Notes: a model not told the origin generated them from the letters alone. A DNA stretch of 16,970 bases from Rhodocyclaceae bacterium UBA2250 (GCA_002347285.1 DDXW01000061.1:1-16970), one strand, 5' to 3'. Positions 1 through 6,717 are shown, counted from the stretch's first letter. A program made the numbers and translations.

Positions 1-195
1 TCCAAACAATCCGAGCCGGTACACACGGAAAACAGCGTGACCAGCGCGGGAGCAAGGAACAACGAGGACTCAATCGCCCTGTTTCACAAGTTTGCTCTGC
101 TACGCGCACTTCCCCGCCACATTTCCGCAGGCGACATCGCGCATGTCTACCCACCTAACCAGGAGACCCGCAACCTTCTGGTTCAAACCGTCTAG
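1..195 (+). CDS. 3' end of an unidentified ORF (partial)
   Basis: Frame 1 is open from the first base to a TAG at 193-195, giving a 64-residue C-terminal tail. The first half is polar and probably disordered. The second half is amphipathic and includes FHKFALLRALPRHISAGDIA. No start codon is in view, so this would be the end of a gene lying mostly to the left. I do not recognise a family. It could also be a chance open frame, since 195 bases without a stop is not rare in this base composition. It ends about 85 bases before the toxin promoter, so it would not share that transcript. Confidence 0.35.
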   Translation, partial: SKQSEPVHTENSVTSAGARNNEDSIALFHKFALLRALPRHISAGDIAHVYPPNQETRNLLVQTV

Positions 196-278
196 TTGCG
201 CTCTCGGGAGCGGCCGTGGAACGCATCGCGCATCACTTGCAGACGCCAGCAGTTCCCAGAGGCTAATTTAAACAGTCC

Positions 279-307
279 TTGAATTTTCCCTTTTTGGGAA
301 CTACAAT
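279..307 (+). promoter_or_regulatory. Toxin-antitoxin promoter with palindromic operator
   Basis: TTGAAT (279-284) and TACAAT (302-307) are separated by exactly 17 bases, a good sigma-70 layout. The spacer holds the perfect palindrome TTCCC-TTTTT-GGGAA (286-300). A repressor bound there would block RNA polymerase, which fits autoregulation by the downstream HTH antitoxin. The predicted transcript starts near 314 and leaves a leader of about 25 bases before the toxin start, without a clear Shine-Dalgarno sequence. A second near-identical palindrome lies in another promoter at 1904-1932. Confidence 0.75.
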
Positions 308-338
308 GCCTATCTGACCATGCTTCCCTCCCCCCTTC

Positions 339-623
339 ATGAGAATCCTGGGCCTGCCAATCCTCGAGGCGTACAAGAAGAAACATACTGACGCCCGAGG
401 TCAACTCGACGCGTGGCAAGTCGACGTCGAGCGGCAGAACTGGACTTCCTCTCATGACATCCGGCAGCGGTATGGGAGCGCGGACTTCTTGGCCGACAAC
501 CGAGTCATCTTTGACATCAAGGGGAACAAGCATCGTCTGGTCGTTCAGGTCCGGTATCAGAACGGACTGGTGGTAGTGCAGTGGGTCGGAACACATGCCG
601 AGTACAGCAAAAAAAAGTTTTAA
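339..623 (+). CDS. higB: HigB-type toxin, mRNA interferase (RelE-like fold)
   Basis: The 94-residue product resembles the HigB_toxin family (PF09907), whose members are ribosome-dependent mRNA interferases. The diagnostic part is NRVIFDIKGNKHRLVVQVRY (54-73), followed by VGTHAEY (83-89). Length is typical of the family, and the N-terminal MRI is a common start in it. The gene lies first in the operon, 41 bases before the antitoxin ORF, the toxin-first order characteristic of higBA. The start at 339 lacks an evident ribosome binding site, so translation is probably weak, which is plausible for a toxin. Family assignment is by motif recognition; toxicity is inferred. Confidence 0.85.
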   Translation: MRILGLPILEAYKKKHTDARGQLDAWQVDVERQNWTSSHDIRQRYGSADFLADNRVIFDIKGNKHRLVVQVRYQNGLVVVQWVGTHAEYSKKKF

Positions 624-664
624 GGCAACGGGACCGATAGGCAGAAGCAAAAACGGAGATGGCA

Positions 665-1879
665 ATGAACGTAAAGATCATTAAGAGCGAAAAGGACTAC
701 CAGGCCGCAATGAGCCGCCTGTCCGACCTGATGTCGCGCGATCTCAAGCCTGGCTCCAAGGAGGAGGATGAACTGGAGTTGCTCGCCCTGGTTGTCCACG
801 ACTTTGAGCGCCAAACCGTTCCCCCGGTGAAGGCTGATCCTATTGAAGCCATCCTTTTTCGCATGGATCAAATGGGCCTCACTCGCAAGGATCTGATCCC
901 CTACATCGGCTCGATCTCGAAGGTTTCCGAGGTGCTGTCACGCAAGCGCCCTCTGTCGCTGTCCATGATTCGACGACTCCATCAGGGCCTGGACATTCCC
1001 GCAGACATCCTGATTGAAGATGTCGAGACGGACAGGTCGGTAGTGGAGAGTGATCCAACGATCGACTTCTCACGATTCCCTCTCAAAGAGATGTACGAGC
1101 GTGGGTGCTTTGGAAACTTTGAAGGGAACGTCCAGCGCCTCAAAGACTACGCCGAAGACTTGGTCTCGAAGTTGATGCGAGAGCTCGGACCCAAGCAGAT
1201 GGGCACAGCCTTCCTGCGAGCACCACTGCATCAGCGTGGTGACCGGCAGGCGGACGAAATCGCCCTTCAGGCCTGGCGGATGTGTGTCGTGCGCAAAGCC
1301 AGGGAGTCGCTCCCACCGAAAGAGTACAAAACCAACTCCATCACTCTGGGATGGATGCGTGAACTTGCAAAGCTATCGGCCTTCGATGAAGGGCCAAAGC
1401 TCGCCAAGGAATATCTTGCGCGCCATGGAATTACGCTCGTAATCGAAAAGCACTTCAAACGCACATTCCTCGATGGCGCGGCCATGCTTGATGGCGATCG
1501 GCCCATCGTGGCACTAACGCTTAGACACGATCGCATCGACAACTTTTGGTTCGCTTTATTGCATGAAGTCGCACACGTCGCGCTGCACCTGACGCCTGCG
1601 ACCCCTGTCTTTATCGACGACCTGGACCGCGGAAACTCGGAGCGCGCCGAACAAGAGGCGGATGGCATGGCAAGAGAAGCTCTAATCCCGGAGGCTGCCT
1701 GGGATGCTGCCAAAGTACGGCACTCACTGACTTCGGATGACGCAGTCGCCTTCGCAGATCAAGTTGGTGTGGCACCTGCCATCGTAGCCGGCCGACTTCG
1801 CCATGAAACCAAGAACTACCGACTGTTAAATCACCTGATCGGCAAGACCGGCCAAGTCAGTCAAATCCTGGGATGCTGA
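665..1879 (+). CDS. HigA-like HTH antitoxin with ImmA/IrrE-type metallopeptidase domain
   Basis: Residue numbers count from the upstream in-frame ATG at 659 (406 residues). ATG 665 is preferred because GGAG at 655-658 sits 6 bases before it but touches ATG 659. Residues 1-50 are helical. Residues 60-115 form an XRE/HigA-like helix-turn-helix (GLTRKDLIPYIGSISKVSEV, then RRLHQGLDIP). After a linker comes a zinc metallopeptidase domain of ImmA/IrrE type: HEVAH at 302-306 in a hydrophobic helix, and EQEAD at 331-335 supplying the likely third ligand E333. Standard HigA antitoxins are about 100-150 residues and lack the peptidase. The HTH probably binds the palindrome in the operon promoter. The peptidase may cleave the antitoxin itself or another repressor, as ImmA does; that is inference. 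The 3' end overlaps a minus-strand ORF by 19 bases. Confidence 0.85.
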   Translation: MNVKIIKSEKDYQAAMSRLSDLMSRDLKPGSKEEDELELLALVVHDFERQTVPPVKADPIEAILFRMDQMGLTRKDLIPYIGSISKVSEVLSRKRPLSLSMIRRLHQGLDIPADILIEDVETDRSVVESDPTIDFSRFPLKEMYERGCFGNFEGNVQRLKDYAEDLVSKLMRELGPKQMGTAFLRAPLHQRGDRQADEIALQAWRMCVVRKARESLPPKEYKTNSITLGWMRELAKLSAFDEGPKLAKEYLARHGITLVIEKHFKRTFLDGAAMLDGDRPIVALTLRHDRIDNFWFALLHEVAHVALHLTPATPVFIDDLDRGNSERAEQEADGMAREALIPEAAWDAAKVRHSLTSDDAVAFADQVGVAPAIVAGRLRHETKNYRLLNHLIGKTGQVSQILGC

Positions 1880-2238
1880 CAACAAGGGAAAAGACCGCAA
1901 GCCTTGATCCCTTTTTGGGAAATAGGTACAATCTGGCTGCCAGAACGGAATCGAACTTGCAATCGAGTGTAAGCGTGTTCGAGCATTTCCTCGGTACGGA
2001 AACGCGCCAGTTGCAGCAGGCGCACGGCTTCCTCATCGGCGATAGCTATGGCTTCCGGTTTGACGGACGACAGGGCATCGATCAATGTTGATCGGGCGAC
2101 GTCCTCGGGTTTCGATGCATCCAGTACGCCGAGGAAGGCGAATTTGTCGACTCTGGAAAGCAGAGCGACGGCGCGCAACGTTGCCGATCCGATCAGTTCG
2201 ACGAGGTGTTTGCTGTTCTTGAGGGACTTCTTGGCCAC
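1861..2238 (-). CDS. Hypothetical protein, C-terminus possibly replaced
   Basis: The 125-residue ORF starts at GTG 2238 with AAGGAG 6-7 bases upstream, a convincing initiation site. Residues 1-94 look like a genuine helical protein (LVELIGSATLRAVALLSRVD, then EEAVRLLQLARFRTEEMLEH). From about residue 95 the sequence corresponds to the antisense of the operator-bearing promoter and the end of the antitoxin gene, and it loses that character. I infer that the original 3' end was lost when the toxin-antitoxin module arrived, with the junction near 1945-1960. I do not recognise the family. It may be co-transcribed with the ORF upstream at 2309-2584, 70 bases away. Confidence 0.5.
   Translation of the reverse strand: MAKKSLKNSKHLVELIGSATLRAVALLSRVDKFAFLGVLDASKPEDVARSTLIDALSSVKPEAIAIADEEAVRLLQLARFRTEEMLEHAYTRLQVRFRSGSQIVPISQKGIKACGLFPCCQHPRI
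1904..1932 (+). promoter_or_regulatory. Second promoter with the same palindromic operator
   Basis: TTGATC (1904-1909) and TACAAT (1927-1932) are 17 bases apart, and the spacer region contains TCCCTTTTTGGGAA (1908-1921), nearly the operator seen upstream of the toxin. The palindrome is shifted about 4 bases toward the -35 relative to the first promoter, and the surrounding sequence is otherwise unrelated, so this is not a simple duplication. It lies 25 bases past the antitoxin stop and points rightward, antisense to the minus-strand ORF ending at 1861. CTGGC-T-GCCAG at 1933-1943 lies near the expected transcript start. No plus-strand gene downstream is convincing. Confidence 0.6.
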
Positions 2239-2308
2239 TTATCACTCCTTGAACAATGCCGTGTGGCCTGCCTCCCATGAAGTGGCAACGCCGCCAGCGT
2301 TACGACAA

Positions 2309-2584
2309 TCACGGGATGATCCCCATCCGAATCTTGGTCTTGATGCTCGACAGCCAGTCCTCGCGGTACTGCAAGGCCATCCGGGCAGTTGCGACATGAT
2401 GTGTCGTATCGTGTCGTAGCTTGCGGGCCATGCATGGCGGCAAGATCGCCATCACTTCGTTGGAGAAATGCTCGCCGACGTTGGCCTCGAAGCGGGTCAA
2501 TCGCCCCTCCTGGCGTAGCCCTGCAGCAGTTTCTTGCGTCACGTTGTTCTCGGTCGCCCCCGCTACAGGAGTTACCAGCCGCAA
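2309..2584 (-). CDS. Hypothetical ORF, possibly a gene fragment
   Basis: A 91-residue minus-strand frame opens at TTG 2584. The only strong purine tract (GGAGG) touches that TTG, so the start is doubtful, and GTG at residue 15 is an alternative. The C-terminal half (RKLRHDTTHHVATARMALQY, then REDWLSSIKTKIRMGIIP) looks protein-like. It ends 70 bases before the GTG of the next minus-strand ORF and may be its operon partner. An in-frame TAA lies only a few codons upstream of the TTG, near the 178-bp repeat, so the 5' part may have been lost. I recognise no family. Confidence 0.3.
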   Translation of the reverse strand: MRLVTPVAGATENNVTQETAAGLRQEGRLTRFEANVGEHFSNEVMAILPPCMARKLRHDTTHHVATARMALQYREDWLSSIKTKIRMGIIP

Positions 2585-2625
2585 CCTCCTACCCGCAAAC
2601 CCGCATGGTTACGAGGGGTGACATC

Positions 2626-2803
2626 GCGCACGCTCGCGAGGCATACAGATAAAAACGGAGAACAGAGATGCCTGGGTGGGCAAAAAAGGCAGATATGGAA
2701 AGGGTGACGCTCGCGAGGCTAATCCGCGAAGGCCCGCCAGAACTGGCGTAGCGGGCGGGCGTAAAAAAGCCCGAAACGAGTTCGGGCTTTTGGAATTGGT
2801 GGC
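2626..2803. repeat. Left copy of a 178-bp direct repeat
   Basis: This block aligns without gaps to 6390-6567, with 30 mismatches counted by hand (about 83% identity). Both copies contain CGCTCGCGAGGC twice, an A-rich segment, and a terminator-like hairpin (here 2765-2791: 11-bp stem AAAAGCCCGAA, 5-base loop). Similarity stops at GGTGGC, just inside the tRNA 3' end in the right copy. The two copies are 3764 bp apart and bracket the accessory genes between them. It could be an att-type duplication or a copied tRNA-tail segment. Together with the next stretch it occupies most of the gap 2585-3074, in which I see no gene. Confidence 0.8.
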
Positions 2804-2850
2804 GGAACACGGAACCGAACCCGCGCCCGCTTTCAGGACTGAATAGTAAC
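2796..2850 (-). pseudogene. Degenerate tRNA 3'-end remnant
   Basis: Read on the minus strand, this stretch ends in TTCCGCCACCA preceded by GGGTTCGGTTCC, like a T-loop, acceptor strand and CCA, and is followed by the same terminator hairpin found after the intact tRNA-Phe. The T-arm does not pair fully and no D-arm or anticodon arm can be folded from the sequence further upstream. It is probably the decayed counterpart of the tRNA-Phe 3' end at the left repeat, though a chance resemblance is possible. Confidence 0.35.
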
Positions 2851-2982
2851 ACATCAGTATTGAGGCCGCGATTTCGATGACTTGGCCGTTTTCAGGCTCC
2901 AGCATCGCTACCTTAAGGGCAACCCATCCGGGAAGCTGCACGCGACGTACCACCTATTTCGGCATCCACTCGATACGATTAC

Positions 2983-3053
2983 GTTGTTCCGGCGTTGTTC
3001 CAAAAATGCTTGACATCAGGGAAAAGCGCATCTATTCTGCCGGCTGGAACAAC
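2983..3053 (+). promoter_or_regulatory. Promoter of the GTPase gene with flanking operator-like repeats
   Basis: TTGACA (3010-3015) and TATTCT (3033-3038) are separated by 17 bases, a near-consensus sigma-70 promoter. GTTGTTCC occurs twice upstream, at 2983-2990 and 2994-3001, one helical turn apart, and in inverted form (GGAACAAC) downstream at 3046-3053. Sites on both sides of the core promoter suggest a repressor that could bridge them. The start codon at 3075 lies about 30 bases after the predicted transcript start, with GGAGG properly placed. Confidence 0.65.
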
Positions 3054-3074
3054 AACTGAACAACGGAGGCGGTC

Positions 3075-5336
3075 ATGGAAAAGCGTTTCTCGGCAACCCT
3101 TAGCCGGTCGCAAGGTAGGAGTGCATGGGCGGTGATCTTCCGCCATCCAGTTCGGGTCGATCCGAACACCGGCAAGCCTGGACTGCGGGTCCGCCAGGGG
3201 CTCGGAACACCCGATGAAACCGAAGCCAACGATCTGAAGGATCAACTCAACCAACTGCTGGCCGACGAGTCATTCTGGAGCATGCCAGCCAAGGCCGAAG
3301 CGGAAAAGCGGCTCCACCACCGAGTCGTGGAGATCTTTTATCACGGCATGGAGCCGGAGCAGAACGACTTTGGCGCGATCCGCGAGTCGATCATTCCCCT
3401 GCCTACATCCAAGGACTCCGACTATCGGCGGGCGCTGCTTCTAGGAACGACTGGCGCCGGCAAGACGACGTTGCTGCGTCAGTTGATTGGCACGAACCCG
3501 GAAACCGAGCGATTCCCCTCGACATCGACGGCGAAGACCACGGTGCACGAGACCGAGGTTGTGCTTGCACCTGGCCTGTACAAGGCGGTAGTCACCTTCT
3601 TCCCCATCGACGAAGTCCGCGAGCATCTGAACGAATGCATCTCAGAAGCCGTTCTCGCTGCGTACCGGGGAGACGGCGACAGTGACGTGCTGCGCAAGCT
3701 GCTGATGCATGTAAACCAACGATTCCGCTTCAATTACGTACTCGGCAACGGACCTCAAGCCGCCGACAACGATGATGATGACGAGGACGAAGCACCGGAA
3801 CAGATCGAGGAAACCGCTGCCGACGGCGTGATCGACCTAGACGCCACCAATGCGTTGCTGACGAAGACGATAACCGCGTTGCGAGCCATTGCGGCCAGCC
3901 ACGGCGATCAACTGAAAACCGAACTGGGCGCAATCGACGAGAAGGATCAGCGAGTCGTCGACGAACTGTTCGAAGAGGAGCTTGATCGCCGACTCCGTGA
4001 AGACGATGAGTTCCATCGCATCAGCGACGAGATCATGGACGAGATCGAGCTTCGTTTCTCGCTGCTAACCGATGGCACGGTACGTCGCAACAAGCAAGGC
4101 TGGCCGCAGTCGTGGTCATGGGAAACGGACGACCGAGCGACCTTTATCAAGACAGTCACGCGCTTCTCCAGTAACCATTCCCCACGCTTCGGACGACTGC
4201 TGACGCCGCTGGTAAACGGTGTCCGCGTGTCAGGTGAGTTCCTGCCAGCTTGGGCCGGTGGGCAACAGCCCAAGCTTGTGCTTCTCGATGGCGAAGGCTT
4301 GGGACACACACCCAAGTCGGTCGCCGCCATCTCGACTTCGCTGACACGTCGTATCGAGTCAACCGATGCCATCGTGCTCGTCGATAACGCTGTCCAGCCG
4401 ATGCAGGCCGCGCCGGTTGCGGCCATGAAGGAGATGATCACCTCGGGCAGTTCGAGCAAGCTGCTGCTCGTGTTCACGCACTTCGACGAGGTAAAGGGCG
4501 ATAACCTGCGCAACGCGGCGGATCGGGAGCAGCACGTCCTAGCGTCCGCCGAGAACGTCCTCGCATCGATTGGGGAGGAACTTGGCCCGTTCGCGGAACG
4601 GGCGCTTCGCGGCCGCTTGAAGGATGCCTGCTTCTTCGTTGGGGGGATTGACGAGGATCTGGATGCCACGAAGAAAGCTCACAAGCGGACGATTGGCCAA
4701 TTGCAGGCGCTACTAGCCGCCATCGACGCCATCGTCGAGAAGCCCGAGCCCGTATTGGCCAAGCCAGTATATGACCGCATGAATCTCGTCCTGGCCGTCA
4801 AGAACGCGGCCGAGAGTTTCCACGATGCATGGTGGCCGCGTCTGGGCCTCGCCTACAAGCCCGGCGTGGGCAAGGAGCACTGGAAGCGTATCTGGGCTTT
4901 GAGCCGGCGCCTCAGCACACCGGGCCTTGGTGACGAGTACGACAACCTCAAACCGGTAGCGGATCTTCGCAAGCAGCTTCAGGATCGACTGTATGTACTA
5001 CTGCAAAACCCGCTCCGGTGGGACCCCGCAGAGCCGACTGACGACGCGCACAAGCAGCAGGTTTTTGACGGTCTGGCCAACGCCCTGTCCGCCAAGACGC
5101 TAGACCTCGCCACCCGGCGCGTTCGGGCCGAGCGGATGCCGGAATGGCAGTCGGCGTTCAACCAATCGGGGCGTGGGTCCAGCTATGCGCGCGCCTCGAT
5201 CATCGGCGAACGCATCTACGAACGCGCAGCGCCGATTCCGGACGTGACGCCCTCGCCAGACCGCAATTCCTTCCTGCACGAAGTGGCGTCAGTTGTGGAG
5301 ACCGTCTGCGAGGAGGTCGGTGCCAAGCTCGCGTAG
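3075..5336 (+). CDS. Large putative GTPase with integrase-like N-terminal domain
   Basis: The 753-residue product starts at ATG 3075 after GGAGGCGGTC. Residues 15-75 (SAWAVIFRHPVRVDPNTGKP, then VRQGLGTPDETEANDLKDQL) resemble the arm-type DNA-binding domain at the N-terminus of tyrosine integrases. Residues 124-132 are a P-loop (GTTGAGKTT). T155 or T156 may be the switch I threonine. DGEG at 405-408 fits G3, and THFD at 468-471 fits a G4 motif of the kind in dynamin or AIG1-like GTPases. G1 and G3 lie about 275 residues apart, far more than in ordinary GTPases. The insert holds an acidic run (231-246) and charged helices (285-325). The last 200 residues are helical, without membrane segments. 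It sits beside restriction-system remnants, so a role in defence or element maintenance is possible but unproven. It lacks the integrase catalytic domain and the McrB signature MNTADRS. Confidence 0.65.
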   Translation: MEKRFSATLSRSQGRSAWAVIFRHPVRVDPNTGKPGLRVRQGLGTPDETEANDLKDQLNQLLADESFWSMPAKAEAEKRLHHRVVEIFYHGMEPEQNDFGAIRESIIPLPTSKDSDYRRALLLGTTGAGKTTLLRQLIGTNPETERFPSTSTAKTTVHETEVVLAPGLYKAVVTFFPIDEVREHLNECISEAVLAAYRGDGDSDVLRKLLMHVNQRFRFNYVLGNGPQAADNDDDDEDEAPEQIEETAADGVIDLDATNALLTKTITALRAIAASHGDQLKTELGAIDEKDQRVVDELFEEELDRRLREDDEFHRISDEIMDEIELRFSLLTDGTVRRNKQGWPQSWSWETDDRATFIKTVTRFSSNHSPRFGRLLTPLVNGVRVSGEFLPAWAGGQQPKLVLLDGEGLGHTPKSVAAISTSLTRRIESTDAIVLVDNAVQPMQAAPVAAMKEMITSGSSSKLLLVFTHFDEVKGDNLRNAADREQHVLASAENVLASIGEELGPFAERALRGRLKDACFFVGGIDEDLDATKKAHKRTIGQLQALLAAIDAIVEKPEPVLAKPVYDRMNLVLAVKNAAESFHDAWWPRLGLAYKPGVGKEHWKRIWALSRRLSTPGLGDEYDNLKPVADLRKQLQDRLYVLLQNPLRWDPAEPTDDAHKQQVFDGLANALSAKTLDLATRRVRAERMPEWQSAFNQSGRGSSYARASIIGERIYERAAPIPDVTPSPDRNSFLHEVASVVETVCEEVGAKLA

Positions 5337-5381
5337 CAAACAGTCGCAGGCATTCGAGGTCGGAGTCGCCTCGGAGCGAGG

Positions 5382-5765
5382 CTAGGCTTGCAACCGCCAG
5401 ACATCTCGCTCCGGGGCTATCAGGCCAATCAATACGCGGAGCTTGGCGGCTGCGTCCGATGCGACATGCGGCAGGGAGGTGAATACGACTTTCCTGCCAC
5501 CATCCAAACTCCAGGGGCTGAACTGCTCGGCCTGCGGGATCGACGGCCGCGCTGGATCCAGCGGGTACGCTAGCACGCCCCAAGACATTCTGCCGTCAGG
5601 AGGAGCAAACCGGCCGAGGTAGGCAGCCATCTGATAGAGATCGTCACGCTGCGGCCCATTCGGCGAACTCGCAGATGGATGGAGAGACTTGTATTTAGCA
5701 TCAACCACCCCTCTGAGAATGGAACCAGAGTGAACGATGGCGTCGGGTATCAAGGTGCCCATAGT
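5382..5765 (-). pseudogene. C-terminal remnant of an McrC-like restriction subunit
   Basis: McrC is the nuclease subunit of McrBC enzymes, which cut DNA containing modified cytosine. The frame (172 residues from 5900) becomes McrC-like only from about residue 46. It has LIPDAIV (49-55, likely catalytic D53), GVVDAKYKS (64-72, the D-x-K half of a PD-(D/E)XK site) and DLYQMAAYLG (87-96). About 127 residues remain of a protein usually near 350 or longer; the N-terminal part that contacts McrB is absent, and no mcrB is in the window. Upstream of 5765 the same frame runs antisense to a WYL-domain remnant. It converges with the GTPase gene, the stops lying 45 bases apart. I infer a deletion scar. 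The family call is by motifs alone. Confidence 0.65.
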
Positions 5766-6332
5766 TTGCCGGTTCGACTGAACCGCCCATCTCTTGAAGA
5801 GCTTGCCGTGGTCACCCGTGCGATTCACCAGAAACAGGTGCTGCGGGTGAAATATCACTCGCTCAAACGCGGCGCGGCAGATCGGGAGGTCATCCCTCAT
5901 GCCCTGGTGGACAGCGGGCTACGTTGGCACACACGGGTCTTTGATCGGAAGAGCAACGAATTTCGGGACTTGGTGATTTCCCGTATCGAGGCTGCAAACC
6001 CTGTACATAATGCAGAAGTACAGCCCCATGAGATGGAAAGCGCGGACGAAGAATGGAATCGCCAGCTGGAATTGGTGCTGGTGGTGCATCCCGGCGTTGA
6101 TCGGCCTGAGATCGTTCAACGAGATTTCGGGATGCAACGAGGCGAACTGCACGTAACCGTTCGCGCTGCGGTCGCCGGATATGTGCTTCAGCAGTGGAAT
6201 GTAGATTGCAGTCCAGATAGGCGGCTGGATCCGATGATTCATCGCTTGAGCTTGAAGGACATCGAATCACTGAAGGACTGCAAGAGTGCGGCGATTGCCC
6301 CGGGATTTATTGATCCGGTCGCCCCTGGCTAG
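5766..6332 (+). pseudogene. WYL-domain regulator remnant lacking its HTH N-terminus
   Basis: The open frame runs from ATG 5679 (217 residues), but residues 1-33 are antisense to the McrC remnant. From about residue 34 the sequence is a WYL domain: RPSLEELAVVTRAIHQKQVL, then REVIPHALVDSGLRWHTRVF and EFRDLVISRIEAA. A WCX-like C-terminal part follows (QLELVLVVHPGVDRPEIVQR, then VRAAVAGYVLQQWNVD). Complete WYL regulators are roughly 300 residues with an N-terminal winged helix; that part is missing. WYL proteins often control defence operons. No ribosome binding site is evident at 5679, so expression is doubtful. Its 3' end is intact and lies 57 bases before the right copy of the 178-bp repeat. 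Confidence 0.7.
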
Positions 6333-6389
6333 CAGTTTGCAACCACAACTCGCCGCCCCGAAACCCTCACCAACACTGGAAGTGCCCTC

Positions 6390-6567
6390 GCGCACGCTCG
6401 CGAGGCAACCAGATAAAAACAGGGAACAGAGAGGCCGTGAGGGGCGAAAAAGGCCGAAACGGGAGGGCTGACGCTCGCGAGGCAAAACGCCGAAGGCCCG
6501 CCAGGACTGGCGCGGCTGGCATACGTGAAAAAGCCCGAAACAGGTTCGGGCTTTTGGAATTGGTGGC
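6390..6567. repeat. Right copy of the 178-bp direct repeat, abutting tRNA-Phe
   Basis: Partner of 2626-2803 (148 of 178 positions identical by hand count, no gaps). Its right end enters the tRNA-Phe gene by 7 bases, covering most of the CCA end. Downstream of a tRNA 3' end is the usual integration target of islands and prophages, which gives the duplication an att-like setting. The divergence between copies indicates an old event or an independently spread tRNA-tail repeat. Confidence 0.8.
6529..6555 (-). terminator. Rho-independent terminator of tRNA-Phe
   Basis: A perfect 11-bp stem (AAAAGCCCGAA paired with TTCGGGCTTTT) with a 5-base loop lies 6 bases beyond the tRNA 3' end, and on the minus strand it ends in a T-run. 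An equivalent hairpin is in the left repeat at 2765-2791. Confidence 0.85.
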
Positions 6568-6636
6568 CAGGGGCGGAATCGAACCGTCGACACGCGGATT
6601 TTCAATCCGCTGCTCTACCAACTGAGCTACCTGGCC
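6561..6636 (-). tRNA. tRNA-Phe (anticodon GAA)
   Basis: The minus strand gives a 76-base cloverleaf starting GGCCAGGTAGCTCAGTTGGT and ending GGCCACCA with an encoded CCA. The anticodon stem GCGGA/TCCGC closes the loop TTGAAAA, so the anticodon is GAA, for phenylalanine. The T-arm contains GGTTCGATTCC. It has its own promoter and terminator. It marks the boundary between the accessory region and the core metabolic genes and appears fully intact. Confidence 0.97.
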
Positions 6637-6650
6637 GTGAAGAGCGGCGG

Positions 6651-6679
6651 ATTATAGGGACTGTCGTCGTCGTCGTCAA
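6651..6679 (-). promoter_or_regulatory. Promoter of tRNA-Phe
   Basis: On the minus strand TTGACG (6679-6674) and TATAAT (6656-6651) are 17 bases apart. The following CCGCCGC is a GC-rich discriminator typical of stringently controlled stable RNA promoters. Transcription would start about 8 bases before the mature tRNA 5' end. Confidence 0.85.
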
Positions 6680-6717
6680 AGACCTGTTGAACCTCTTCGC
6701 CACGCCGACTGCGACTG

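Noticed and set aside
2609..2953. A 114-residue minus-strand ORF across the left repeat
   Set aside because: It reads through the terminator hairpin and repeat, and a matching false ORF runs across the right repeat and tRNA-Phe. It is a product of the repeat. Its first 40 codons look somewhat protein-like but are too few to call.
3075..5336. Reading the large GTPase as McrB, partner of the nearby McrC remnant
   Set aside because: It lacks the McrB motif MNTADRS and the AAA+ layout, runs convergent to the McrC remnant, and has an integrase-like N-terminus instead of a McrB DNA-recognition domain.
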